DNA of 64,000 nucleotides from Hybos culiciformis (Eukaryota; Arthropoda; Insecta; Diptera; Hybotidae): the NCBI GenBank assembly GCA_964007475.1, contig CAXFZM010000303.1:217501-281500 (forward strand), written 5' to 3'. The notes beneath the pieces are model-generated. The model had not been told where the DNA came from, ran no database searches, and saw only the letters and a list, made by a program, of their open reading frames with translations. Below are positions 24,908 through 36,685 of the stretch, in pieces. Each line of letters starts with the position of its first letter. The stretch's first letter is position 1. Both the position numbers and the translations under genes were made by a program.

Positions 24908-25629
24908 ATGATTCTCGTGTATCCCAATGCTTACAAGAAATAAAACAAGATGAAATCAATAAACCTGATTCGTTTTTTATTAAAAATTATCTTTTACCGA
25001 TTTTAAATAATGTAGACTTACAAGATATTCAGAAGTGGTATGAAATCCGGCAACAGCTTTTAAAATATGCAGAATCAAAGAGATCAAATACTTCAAATTC
25101 TTATTCAGTTACAGCTTACTCTGATAACTTTACACAGACACCTTTTATAATTAAAAAAGATAAGACGATACAATCAACACCAGAATTGAAAGAAGAAGGT
25201 GTTCAAGTGAATTTATCACCGAATGAAGAAATTTTTGAGACTAATAATGATTATGTTTATGAGCCTAAAATTCAATCAGCAAACAAGGCAGCAAAAATTT
25301 TGAAGCGGCAAAGTGATAATAACTTTTCTTTTTATAATGACGATGAGGGATTTTCCTTAGCTCCAGAAAATAAACGCACAAAGAAAGATATGACAGATCT
25401 CAAAGTTATTGAAAAAAATGGGGAAGTTTTCACAATAATGGAAAAAGGTATTGAAGACGCTGAAAAAGACAAAGTTGATTTTATTCTAAAAACCTGGAAT
25501 AAGAAAGAGAACGAAGCCGATGATAAACCCAGGAAGAAGAAAATAAACCCTGAAAAAAGACAAATGACTACAAGAGCTATGAAAGAACAAGTAGGTGAAA
25601 GCATCATTCGATGGCATTCGTTAAAATAG
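24908..25629 (+). pseudogene. Polinton charged hypothetical protein, frameshifted at its start
   Basis: The start MILV at 24908, 11 bp after the previous stop, leaves frame within about five codons; the rest (24916-25629) is open in the next frame, about 237 codons. The middle is helical and hydrophilic. The C terminus is rich in Lys/Glu and ends with RAMKEQVGESIIRWHS, resembling the conserved tail of a Polinton protein that follows the GG-tail gene in many arthropod and cnidarian copies. Function is unknown. Confidence 0.6.
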
Positions 25630-25632
25630 CTC

Positions 25633-25639
25633 TATAAAA
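25633..25639 (+). promoter_or_regulatory. TATA box before the penton-like gene
   Basis: TATAAAA begins 4 bp after the previous gene's stop and 61 bp before the ATG at 25694. Spacing fits a TATA promoter with a short leader. Confidence 0.5.
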
Positions 25640-25693
25640 CAATATCTTACGTGAAATTATACTCATTTGTAAATTAAAAGTGAAAAAGAAAGG

Positions 25694-26312
25694 ATGTCAG
25701 ACTTTTATATTACATTACTGAGTAATAATTTAATAGAAGCTTACCCTAATAATTCTTTATCTTCATTCACGAACTTGATTAAAAACAGTGTGACTTTAAA
25801 TGAAAATTGGGTAGTTGGTCTAACTGAAATATATTTTAATAATCTCGATTCAAAGAGAAAAAAGCGTGATGTTCCAATAAATCAAAATGAATCTGAGAAA
25901 AGACTTCTAGTTGCAATCAATAATGCTAAAAAGAAAAAAGCAATGGAAGCAGTTAACAAAGAGAAAAAAACAATCTGAATCCAAAAATAAACCAGCATTA
26001 ATTGAAGCTAAAACTCGATCTACAGATGAAGAAGTTGGAATTTTACCACCTATTTTTACATATCAACTTATAGATGCAATACACAATTTAATAGATGGAA
26101 AAACTGATGAAAAATCACAAGAAGATCTTATCTACATATATTGCGATATAATCCATCCAAGGCGTATTGGTGATCATCTTACAAGATGTCTACGAGTGAT
26201 TCCTATACAAAGTAAACAAAGTTTCATAAAATTCGATAATATAGAGTATTATCAAGTCCAGTCAAACATCATTACGAGTATTTCAATGTTAATATCCAAC
26301 GACCAAGCATAA
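25694..26312 (+). pseudogene. Polinton minor capsid (penton-like) protein, frameshifted
   Basis: It starts MSDFYITLLSNNL, the usual beginning of the Polinton penton/minor capsid protein, with a Lys-rich linker and the later conserved segment IYCDIIHPRRIGDHLTRCLR (about 26130-26190). The first frame ends at 25976-25978 and the second covers about 25911-26312; the shift lies in the A-rich region 25911-25975. The single jelly-roll assignment rests on published Polinton annotation, not on structure here. Confidence 0.8.
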
Positions 26313-26369
26313 AAAATTAATTTCAGAGCTAGTGAAATACCGACAATGTGTACTCTCCACTTTAAAAAG

Positions 26370-26377
26370 TATAAATA
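26370..26377 (+). promoter_or_regulatory. TATA box before the capsid gene cluster
   Basis: TATAAATA 47 bp before the ATG at 26417. It could drive the following three tightly packed genes (Gly-rich protein, major capsid, protease). Confidence 0.5.
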
Positions 26378-26416
26378 ATCACATTATCTCAATTTTTAAT
26401 CAGAATAAAATAAGTT

Positions 26417-26866
26417 ATGGATCAAGCATATACAAACTATTATTTATCCCAATCGGGTGCTGGCTTAAGTGATATTGGCGTTTTATACAGTAATCCAAAA
26501 ATAATTCAAAGTGGGCGTGGAGGTGTCGGTGCATTTTTCTCTGGAATTTACAAATACTTCAAGCCTCTATTAAGATCAGGGTTTGAGGCAATTAAAAAAC
26601 AATCAATTAAGACTGGTGCTAACGTTCTTCAGGAATTGTCTACTGAGAAACCTTTCAAAGAAATTATTAGAGAGCAAAGCAAACTAGCAGCCGGAGAGTT
26701 GACTCAAAAAGGCATAAAAAAGCTCCAAGCACTACAGGATGGAGGCGGTTGCAGAAAAAATATAAAAAAGAGCAAATTATCTGTTAATAATCAGTCATCA
26801 TTGGCATCTAAAAGAAAGAAAACCGCTAAGCGCATTAAAAATAAATCTGATATTTTTTCAAATTAA
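26417..26866 (+). CDS. Polinton Gly-rich small structural-type protein
   Basis: 149 residues, intact. The N-terminal third has Gly clusters (SGAGLSDIG, SGRGGVGAFFSGIYKYFKPLL) followed by an amphipathic helix-like region (KKQSIKTGANVLQELS), then a basic tail. This pattern is typical of a small protein encoded just upstream of the major capsid in Polintons; it is probably virion-associated but has no proven role. Its stop (26864-26866) is one base before the major capsid ATG. Confidence 0.7.
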   Translation: MDQAYTNYYLSQSGAGLSDIGVLYSNPKIIQSGRGGVGAFFSGIYKYFKPLLRSGFEAIKKQSIKTGANVLQELSTEKPFKEIIREQSKLAAGELTQKGIKKLQALQDGGGCRKNIKKSKLSVNNQSSLASKRKKTAKRIKNKSDIFSN

Positions 26867-28123
26867 AATGGAATGCATGAAGTCAGAATTAGATTTATTC
26901 GAATCAAGACCTATACAGACAAATGTATTACGATCTGAAGAAGTTGCTTACAATCCAATTTCATCATTAGATAATGCCTCCACTATTGAATTTATATCAC
27001 TTGGGAATGGAGAAACTTATAGAGATTTATCATCAATTTATTTACGACTTATTGTATAACTTAAAGGGAAAGGGGGTGCCGATTTAACTGATAATTCTGT
27101 TGGCGTAGTGAATAACTTATTGCATTCATTATTTCGCAACTGTATAGTATATTTGAATAATACACCTATTTCACAATCAGATAATAATTATCATTACCGA
27201 TCATACATTGAAAAGCTTTTGAATTATGGAAACGATGCTGCTTCTACGCATTTAGAGGCAACTGGCTGGTTTTTGGATTCGGGAGCTATGGACTCTATAG
27301 AAGCAAAAGCAAATCCTGGTTTGGATAAACGAAAATTACTACTTCAGAAAAGTCAAAGTATTGAATTAATAGGGAAACTTCATTCAGATATGTTTAATCC
27401 AATGATGCCAACTTAGGGAATTTTTCCCTAGATCTAGGGATTTTTTTGGCACTTTAGGAATTTTAGGGAATCTAAAGAATTCTAGGGAATTTTACTAACA
27501 ATCTAGGGAAAAATGGCAAAATCTAGGGATTTATTTTCAGTTCAATATTGTTTGAATTATTTTTAATAATTTAAAACTTTGTTTGCAATCAAAAGTGTCA
27601 AGTATTTCTTGAAAAATATTAGTTTAATTTACTGAATATTGGGAACGTTATTTTCAATTTTTTTGCAGTGTCTGGCAAGGTTAACAATAAATTTTGACAA
27701 TTTGTTTTGTTTTTCCTTTGTTCTGTTGTTTGTATTTCATTCTTCTATTCGTCTATTCTGTTCTGTATCTGCTAAATGCCTTTTCTTTTCCTGTTCCGTT
27801 TTATTTTAAAAATCGATGATTGATTGATTTTGTTTTTGAAAATTTATAGTGTGACTGACTGGTGTCTGTCAATATGTGAGATTTCTTCGTCATTTGGATT
27901 TGGTTGATCGTCAAAATAAAAATAATTAAACATATAATAATAAGAAATAAAAAATATTTTTTTTCTAATTCTGAAAAAATAAAAATTAATAAGATGGAGT
28001 TGTCTATTGATATGTAAGTTTTGTAAAATTTTTTTTGTTTATTTTATTTTTTTTTTTTTAATAATTTTTTTTTTTTTTTTTATTTTTTTGTAAAGGCCGG
28101 TATTCAACTGGAGATAAAATCAA

Positions 28124-28534
28124 TGTTTGGGTAAGGGTTTTTACCCAAAAATACTACTATAAGTATTTCAATTTTAAAGTGTAAAAAAAACGATTGATAT
28201 GAATTCTACTTTATAATTTAATTTTATTATAGTTTAATGTTACAACAACTAGGTTTTAGGTTTTTTACTTTAGCTTACGTATTTTAATAAATTATACTTG
28301 CAACAACTTTTTGCTTAAACAACGAAAAAACTACTGAATATAATAGGCAAATGTATTTAATTTTTATAAGAATATTCTCATTACACACAATACCCAAATT
28401 ATTAAAAATATAGGGAAATTTGGGTGTTCTGTTTAAGAGAGAGATCTTGCTTAATATCTTGACCAATCGTTAAGCGTGATGGTTTAAACAGACTTTTCAA
28501 ACGTAGATCATTTGAAAAGTCTGGTGGCTGAACA
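28124..28534 (-). repeat. BEL2 3' LTR
   Basis: 411 bp (plus strand begins TGTTTGGGTAAGGG and ends GGCTGAACA). It differs from the other LTR by A/T at about 28317 and A/C at about 28339. On the minus strand it is preceded by a GCGGCCGGCA sequence that occupies the polypurine-tract position and resembles the BEL1 site. Confidence 0.95.
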
Positions 28535-28963
28535 TGCCGGCCGCGTTGATAGTACGTAAGATACTATTAATAATTTACATTAGTAAAGCGGGTCGAATGA
28601 AGAGTAATTGGTCAAAAACTTAAGAAAATCTTCACAATTTGATTCAAATGAAGTTTAATTTGAACTTAATTTAATTTAATCAAAAAATATTTAGAAGTAA
28701 GTATTTAAAAAGATGTTGCAAGTAATTTAATTCAAATCAAAATAAAATTGATGAAGTTTAATTCAATTCGATAAATGTGAAACAAAATTAATTAAAATTG
28801 GAAGTTACTTCAAAATAAATATTGAATTTTAATTGAAATTTAAAACATTATTTACAAATAATATTAGTTGATTGAATGAAAGTGAAAAATTTCTTTGAAT
28901 TTAATAGATAATATGTTTGTTGAAAATGATGAATTCATTCTTGAATTATGAATGTGTACGAGA

Positions 28964-30268
28964 TTATTCGATAGGTAATATTGCAATTTTATGAATTGAT
29001 CTTCTGATGATTCCACACTTTGTTTTGATGTCGACAACTCGAACTTTGGTATCATTTCCGGTAATTGTATTTAGAATTCTTCCCAGTAACCATTTTTGCG
29101 GGGGAAGGTTATCTTCGTGAACGATGACTAGTTTGCCGACACTTATATTTGATTGTTCTTCTTTCCATTTGTATCGTTTTTGCATTGTTACGATGTATTC
29201 CGTCGACCATCGTTTCCAAAAGTGTTGTTGGATAGCCGAAACTTGTTGCCATTTTGTTAGACATTTGATATTGGTAACATCAGGCTCGATTATTGTTTCA
29301 CATGGGGCCTGGCTCCAAAAATGTGCAGGTGTTAGCGCTTGTTCATCATTTGGGTATGTTGACATTGGCGTAAGTGGTCTTGAATTCAATGTGGCTTCAA
29401 TTTGGCAACAAACAGTAGAGAGTAATTCATATGTTAAGTGAGAGTTTTGAAGTGTGGGATATAACAATGATTTGGCTGGTTTCACGGCTGCTTCCCATAT
29501 ACCGCCGAAGTGGGGTGATCTTGGTGGGATGTGTTGAAAATCTATTGAGTGTTCCGCGCACCTTCTTGTTATTTCTGATTGAAACGATTGATTCAGGAAT
29601 TTTTGCTTTAATTCCGCAAGAAGACGTCTGGCTCCACAGAAATTAGTTGCATTGTCACAATAAAGTTTTTTGCATAACCTCCGACGACTGACAAATCTTT
29701 TGAGCGCACCGATGAATGCACTCGATGTTAAATCTGTAACCACTTCGAGATGTACTCCCTTCGAAATGAAGCATACAAAAACTGCGATGTACGTTTTGTA
29801 GATTGGCTGACGTCTCGTTGTTGGACTTGTTAGTATTGGACCACAAAAATCTACTCCGCAAATTGCAAATGCAAGATTGGCATTGACACGATCAGCAGGC
29901 AAATCTCCCATAATTTGGCTTAGAAGTTTTGGCCGATATCGAAAACATCGAATACAATTTCGCACTATTTTTCTGGTACAATCTCTTGCATTTATGATCC
30001 GAAATTCTTGAGCGATTATGGACATCAAAGCCTGCGAACCGGCGTGGCAATGCCTAAAATGTAGAAAAGAAATGTATGAATTAACAAAGTTATTATTTTT
30101 AGGTAATAGTATTGGATAACGAAAACTATAAGGTAAGTTTGCATTTCTAAGACGCCCTCCAACTCTTAAAAGGCCATCATTTTGATCAATAAATGGGTTC
30201 AAATGCTTAATGTTGCTTGTGTTGGGAACTAGTTGATTTTTCTGCAAACACTTAATTTCAAGCACCAA
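28964..30268 (-). pseudogene. pol: BEL2 integrase part of pol
   Basis: The open frame begins after an internal deletion. It contains the integrase zinc module (HX-type His with CIRCF near 29950), the catalytic core (Asp in GVDFCGP near 29850, Asp in LYCDNATNF near 29660, Glu in GGIWEAAVK near 29490) and a C-terminal DUF5641-type domain ending at 28964. About 200 residues expected between RNase H (WTDSTIV) and LNPF are missing at the 30260 junction, with a frame change. The catalytic triad itself is intact. Confidence 0.88.
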
Positions 30269-32300
30269 TCCAACCCAAAACTATTGTTGAATCAGTCCAT
30301 AAAAATATATTCTTCATATGGTTAGGGTAGTTTGGCTGTACTTTCGACCATAGCTTTGCTAACAATTCTGCACCTAAGAGTTCGAGAACCGGCAAAGTTC
30401 TTGTCTTTTTACTTGGAGCAACCTTTGATTTTGCTGCTATCAAATTAACAGTGACCTTTCCATATATGTCCACTGTTCGAATATAAATACATGCCCCGAA
30501 TGCTCTTATTGACGCATCGCAAAATCCATGTATTTGTGAATTGATTGTTTGACTTTGTGATAATACAAAACGAGGAATTGTTATTGAATTTAATTTATTC
30601 AAATCATTTTTAAAGTTTAACCAACGATTGTGCAAGTCTTGTGGTAGTGACTCGTCCCATGACAATTTGAGTAACCATAATTCTTGCATGAATAATTTTG
30701 ATGTGACGACAAGTGGGTTAACTAATCCCAAAGGATCGAATAATTTCGCTAGATCGGAAAGAACTGATCGTTTTGTAACTTTAGATGACTTGATTTTCTC
30801 TTCGTGTTGAATTCTGTATCGAAATTCATCAGATTTTGGATCCCAAATCATCCCAAGTGTTCTATCTACATCATCTACATCATTTAAATGAAGAAGCTTT
30901 TCTTGATGTTCAATTGGAATTTTTTCTAAAATTGATGACTCATTGGAATACCATTTGCGAAGTTCCAATTCAGCCGAGATGAAAATGGTAGTTATATCAT
31001 TTTGCAACTGTAGGACCTCTTCTACTGTATCCCCCCCGGCAATCAAGTCATCGACATAAGTGGAACATTTGATGATTTCAGCAGCTTTTGGAAATTTTGA
31101 CGAATGTTGATCAGCTAAGAAATTCAAACACCTTGTGGCTAAATACGGAGCCGAAGCAGTTCCATATGTTAATGTTTTAAGACGAAAAATTTTAAATTTA
31201 TCTAGCGGACTATCTCGCCACAAAATTAACTGGAAATTGCAATCTTCAAGGTAAATCCAAATTTGGCGATACATCTTTGAAACATCAGCAATTAAAGCAA
31301 ATCTGAAACAACGAAATTTTACTAGAATTGAAAAAATGTCACTTTGAACAGTTGGACCAACTGATAAAATATCATTGAGTGAAACATTAGTTGAACTAGG
31401 ACATGAAGCATTAAATACAACTCGAAGTTTGGTGCTAGTACTTTCAGGACGAACGATATATTGGTGTGGAATGAAATAATGTGTACTTGGTACATCTTGT
31501 GCCGAAATTTCTTCCATATGACCAAGATCGAGATATTCTTTAATAAACATTGAATATTGCTGTTTAATGTCTGGTAATTTTTCTAGCTTTTTCTCCATCC
31601 AAATAAATCTTGACTTCGATTTGTTATAAGACTCACCCAATTTTGTTACTGATTTCTTGAAAGGTAGTTTAACCATTAAGCGATTATCTTTTGATTTGAA
31701 TGTTGTGTTGACAAATAATTTTTCACAATTCTGTTGTTCTACATTAAATTTCGAATAATTTGTTTCAATATTTTCAATGGACCAAAATTTTTCCACCAAG
31801 TTGTTTAGTGACACGTCCGATGATAAGCTGTCTTCGAGGCTTGGTTTTGAACTTAGTAATGTTGAAAAAGTTTTGCCAATGATCGAATTGGTGCGAAAGC
31901 GACCAGAAATAATCCAACCGAAAACTGTTTTCTGCAAAATTGGTCCATCTTCGAATAGTTTAATTTGTCCAATTGACAAAAGTTCAAAAAAGTTTTCAGC
32001 TCCAATCAACAAATCAATTTTTTGTGGTTTGAAAAAATTAGGGTCTGCGAGATCGAGATTAGGAGGTACGTTTAGTTTACTTTTATCTAAGTTCTTTTCA
32101 GGATGATCAGTTGAAATTGAAGGCAATATCCAACAATTTAGATTAATTATAAAATTATTTAGTCGAGATTTAACAGTGACTGCTGTTTCATGTTTAATTT
32201 TTGTATCAAATTGACCAATACCAATAACTTGGCCACAAATTGGTTTACGATTTAAGTTCAATAGTTTTACTAGACGATCTGTAATAAAATTCAACTGCGA
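30258..32300 (-). pseudogene. pol: BEL2 protease remainder, RT and RNase H
   Basis: Continues the gag frame after the TGA at 32301-32303. The RT has IADVSKMYRQIW (about 31280) and YVDDLIAGG (about 31050). RNase H has HGFCDAS (about 30520) and WTDSTIVLGW (about 30280), where the frame ends at the deletion. The rest of the frame is uninterrupted for 678 codons, consistent with a recent insertion. Confidence 0.9.
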
Positions 32301-33908
32301 TCAACTATCAAGCAAAACTCTGGCATGATGGTATGTTCCTGCCTGATCTTTAATTTGGACAACAGCTGTAGCTAAAAATGTATGATCGTTATTTTCTTGA
32401 AATTGTGATTTTGATTTACTGGAAACATACGACAAACGTGATGGACCTGCTCGAGGTTGAAACCGATCTTCAAAATCACCTTGTTGTGAGTTTGCATTAT
32501 TTGATGATGATGGGAACGAAACATTTCGATTTATTGATGAGTTGGTGCATTCAGCATTTAATACTTGACCTGAAAATTTACTAATATTTTGTTGTTGTGG
32601 ATTTAAATTTGTGGCATTAGTTGAGCTTTGATTATTAACATTATATCGATGTAACAGAGAATGGTGATGTTTTGAACAAATTTTACATAACGATGATTTG
32701 CAATCTTTAAGTACGTGACCAGATCGTAAACAATTTATGCATAAGAGCAATTTTTTCGCTTGAGAGTATCTGTCCATTACAGATAACTCGCCGAAGCTTG
32801 GACATTTTTCAATTTTATGATTTGTGTTCGAGCAATATGAGCAACCTGGAATTTTTGAAACAGTATAAGACGATGATTGTTTATTTTCGAATTTCTTCTT
32901 GTTGTATTGATTGTATTGATTATTATTGTTGGTATGATTATTTTGGATCGAGCTGCTATTACATGTTGATTTATTGTTTTTTGCTTCTCGCACTTCCAGC
33001 AATTGGCATCGTTTATTTAACAGTGCATGCATATTATCCCATTTAGGTAAGCTTTGGTAATCAAATGATTCTTCATATTTGCTCTGCGAATCTGAATCCA
33101 ATTTTGTCATTACAATTTGAATTATTAACGAGTTCATGACATCAACTTCTGTGCCTATGTTTTTCATTGCGTTTAAATGTGAATTGATGTTGTCTATTAA
33201 ACTTCTCAATTGACTTGCAGAGTTTTTTGAAATTTTTGGTAGGTCGAGAAAAGAGACGATGTGTTCCTGAAAAATTAAATATTTGTTGTCATATCGTTGT
33301 TGTAAAGTTGTAATGGCTGCAGTATAATTTTCCGATGATTTTCCTAAAGCATCAATTGTTTGAAGCGCTGGACCAGTTAAACAATGCCTTAAATGGTTAT
33401 ACTTTTCTGTTGTGGATAAACTATCATTTTCCGCAACTAATTTGTTGAAAATGGAAATAAAATTATGATAGTCCGAGTATTTTCCGGAAAATGTTGGTAA
33501 TTTCATCTGTGGTAAGCTTGATCGTATTGGATTTGGTTGTCCTGCTGAAATGGTGGTATCTAAATTTTGTTGGCATGGAACTTTGGTCCTATAGAGTACC
33601 TGTAATTCACAGTACATTTCCTCAACTTCGCTTCGACTAGCCATATGAGCAGCATCATCAGGCCTCATTTTTTCTAACGACTGTTGATGAGATGACCACA
33701 ATTTCCAATATTGATCAAAAATTTTCGTTCTACATTCTAATTCAACAGCTGAAATTGTATCTATATTTCCTGAGACGAGATTTAAGATTCGAGTCATGTT
33801 GGCTTTAATGCTTGCGCGTTGTACTTTAATTTCATCGTATTTTTTCTTTGCATCAGCATCAATTTGATCATTGTTGTCAGGCATGATGAAAAATTTACTT
33901 GATGACAA
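32301..33908 (-). pseudogene. gag: BEL2 gag to protease active site
   Basis: 535 codons from ATG 33908. DUF1759-type core (LPTFSGKYSDYHNF near 33490), then three zinc modules near 32850-32660 (CX2CX4HX4C twice, then CKICSKHHHSLLH), and the start of the aspartic protease (RVLLDS). The frame ends with TGA (32301-32303) exactly where the Gly of the DSG active site is expected, and the same frame then continues as pol. Confidence 0.88.
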
Positions 33909-35228
33909 GTTGATGAAAAATTTATTTACGATGAAAAGTTGTAGATAATGAAAACAAATGTTCAGTCTAAAAAAGAAAAACTCAAACGATTATGAATTAA
34001 TAATTTGTTAACAAATTGTAAATAAAGTTATTGTTTATTACTATGATAATTAAAAAAAAATTTTTATGTAGTTTTAAGTTGTAGCTATAGTTTCAAATAT
34101 AGTTAAACGATTCCAACATTAACAATTAATGGTTGGATTAAAAGTTGTTGACTTTAATTAAAGTTCGCTTGAATAAATTTTCGCAACGAAAATGATTATG
34201 GTTTGTTTAGAAAATTTTATTATTATTATTGTTTAAGTTTCGATTGATTAGGTTTAATACTAATAATGGTTTTTATTAATTTTTGAATAATTCGAAATTA
34301 ATTTTCAATAAACAAATTGTTTGTGTTTTGTTTCAAAAAATTTATTTTCATTAAAAATGTTTGTGTATTAAGTTTCAATTAAGGTTTGAGAACCAATGTT
34401 CAACGTTTGTTCAATAGAAGTTTCGATTAAAAAATTATTTAATTATGTTTCGATTCAAAAAATTTTACATTTTTTTTTTTTTTTTTTTTTTTTCCAGATT
34501 CCAAAAAAAAATTTTTTATTTTATATATTTTTTTTTTGTTGTTAAAAATTAGATACTGTAGCCCAACAGCTGTACAGATAAAATTTTCTTGTGTGTGTAT
34601 ATTATTTATATCATGCAATAAGTGTATATTATTTTATCTTATGCTACTTTTTCCTCTCAATTTTTTAATAAGTAGAGGTATAAAATTTTGCAGATAATTT
34701 TAAATATATAAATTTATACATACGATACCAAAAAATTTATATGATCAATTGAAATGCCCAAAAAATCCAATTGCGGTAAAATTTTGACCTGGTTGATGTG
34801 TCTTCAACTGCACAGCAAAACCACTTTCCTTGATTGAAAAAATTTGTACTTTATTTTATAATTTTTTAATAGTATATTATATTTTTTTTTTTTAAGAATT
34901 CAAATTTAATTTTAGTTTTTTAATATTTCACAAATAATTTTTGATAGTTTAACTTTAATAATTATAGCACTTCAATTTTTTTTTTTTTTTTTAAGTTTTT
35001 AATTTAAGGTCACTCACTATTACACCTTATAATTTCGAGTTTTTTTCTTTTTTTTTTTTTTGTTTAGTTTATTTGTCCGCAATTTACCGAACCGAATTCC
35101 AACTACGATCTTTGAACTCAGGAGCCGAATGTTTGAGTTTTTTTTTTTTTAAACGAGAGAGCCACGAGTTGTTTCGAACGAAGGAGCCAATTGTCCTTGA
35201 GTTTTTTATCGAACGAGGGAGCCAAGTA
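33909..35228 (-). other. BEL2 5' leader
   Basis: 1.3-kb untranslated leader between primer site and gag, AT-rich. Next to the primer site (about 35095-35225) there are four imperfect repeats ending GGAGCC or GAGCCA, with CGAACGAGG-type cores. They could be part of an RNA signal or simple duplication. Confidence 0.5.
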
Positions 35229-35245
35229 TCCTGTCACGGTCGCCA
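35229..35245 (-). promoter_or_regulatory. BEL2 primer-binding site, tRNA-Arg
   Basis: On the minus strand TGGCGACCGTGACAGGA lies 3 bases after the 5' LTR. It is complementary to the 3' end of an animal tRNA-Arg (UCG type, ...TCCTGTCACGGTCG plus CCA). Exact over 17 bases from known tRNA sequence. Confidence 0.88.
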
Positions 35246-35248
35246 AAA

Positions 35249-35659
35249 TGTTTGGGTAAGGGTTTTTACCCAAAAATACTACTATAAGTATTTCAATTTT
35301 AAAGTGTAAAAAAAACGATTGATATGAATTCTACTTTATAATTTAATTTTATTATAGTTTAATGTTACAACAACTAGGTTTTAGGTTTTTTACTTTAGCT
35401 TACGTATTTTAATAAATTATACTTGCAACAACTTTTTGCTTTAACAACGAAAAAACTACTGAATCTAATAGGCAAATGTATTTAATTTTTATAAGAATAT
35501 TCTCATTACACACAATACCCAAATTATTAAAAATATAGGGAAATTTGGGTGTTCTGTTTAAGAGAGAGATCTTGCTTAATATCTTGACCAATCGTTAAGC
35601 GTGATGGTTTAAACAGACTTTTCAAACGTAGATCATTTGAAAAGTCTGGTGGCTGAACA
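35249..35659 (-). repeat. BEL2 5' LTR
   Basis: 411-bp copy, followed by the target duplication ATCAA. Confidence 0.95.
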
Positions 35660-36085
35660 ATCAACTTTTTCATATAAAATTTTATCTGAGATAAATTTTA
35701 GTTGACTGAATTTAATTTATCGGTACCCAACTGAAGATAAATGGAAATTTATCTGAGTAAAAATTGTATGAAAATTTTTTCACTCAAATAAATTTTATTT
35801 CAAAAATTTATCTTGCAAAGTATGTTTTGAACATTCTTTTCAAGATAAATTTTGACATTAGGTCGTGTAAAAAGAATTTGACGTTTGTTGTTTGAAGAAA
35901 ACAAACAAAAATCAGAAAACTAAAATAATTTTTAAACTGAAATTGGTAAAAAATATTAAAATTAAAATAATAGTTTAATTTAATAAAATAAAATAAAATT
36001 GGTAAAATTAATTAAATAAAATGGATGAAAGTTGGGAGGTAAGAAAATTAAAAATAAAATTGTGTAGGTACTACATAAGTCAGAA

Positions 36086-36685
36086 CAGGGCTGCCAGATG
36101 GAATTAATGAAATTTCCTCAAATTCTTAAGAAATTTCCCCAAAACAGACACTTTTTGAAAAAAATTCCTCAAATTTTTTTTTTTATATCTTCGTGTTCTA
36201 AAATTTTTTTTTGCCCTAAATTAGAAAAAACAATTGTTTAACTGTTTCCCCAAAAACAGCGCGATTTGTTTTTGTATCGCGGACATAAAAATGACATTTG
36301 TCCGCGATTCGAAATGTATTTTGTCCGCCGCGGACAAATGACATTTTCCAAAATGTCATTTGTCCGCGATAAAAATTAATCGCGGACAAATGACATTTTG
36401 CAAAATGACATTTGTCCGCGAAGTTTTCCATACAAATTTCATCGCGGACAAATGTCCCGCGGACAAATGTCACGGCGCCAAGAATGGTAATGACATCAAT
36501 TTCTTAAAATTATTAGGGTAAAAAAAATTGACGAGTCTGAAATTTTAAATATTGTTGATTGCCAACGTTAGCACAATATTTTTGAATTTCTTCAAATTTT
36601 CCTCAGAAAAAAATATTTTTTTTTTTCCCCCGAGAATAAAAATTTCCTCAGTTTGGGGAAAAAATTCCCCAATCTGGCAGCCCTG
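36086..36685. mobile_element. 600-bp hAT MITE with a hairpin array
   Basis: The ends CAGGGCTGCCAGATGG and (complement) CAGGGCTGCCAGATTGG are inverted repeats with a perfect 8-bp duplication AGTCAGAA (36078-36085 and 36686-36693). The centre (about 36286-36475) is built of alternating sense and antisense copies of a TCGCGGACAAATG motif, able to form several strong hairpins. No coding sequence. Confidence 0.9.

Larger units (their letters stand above)
28124..35659 (-). mobile_element. BEL/Pao LTR retrotransposon (BEL2), reverse orientation
   Basis: 7536-bp element inserted 30 bp inside the Harbinger-like MITE, with the 5-bp duplication ATCAA at 28119-28123 and 35660-35664. Two 411-bp LTRs differ at only about two positions, so this is the youngest layer of the nest. 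Read on the minus strand, it has a tRNA-Arg primer site, a 1.3-kb leader, gag, then pol. It belongs to a different family from BEL1. An in-frame stop in protease and a deletion between RNase H and integrase make it defective. Confidence 0.95.

Noticed and set aside
36216..36473. 85-codon Cys/Phe/Arg-rich frame on the minus strand
   Set aside because: It is a translation of the CGCGGACAAATG hairpin array inside a MITE.
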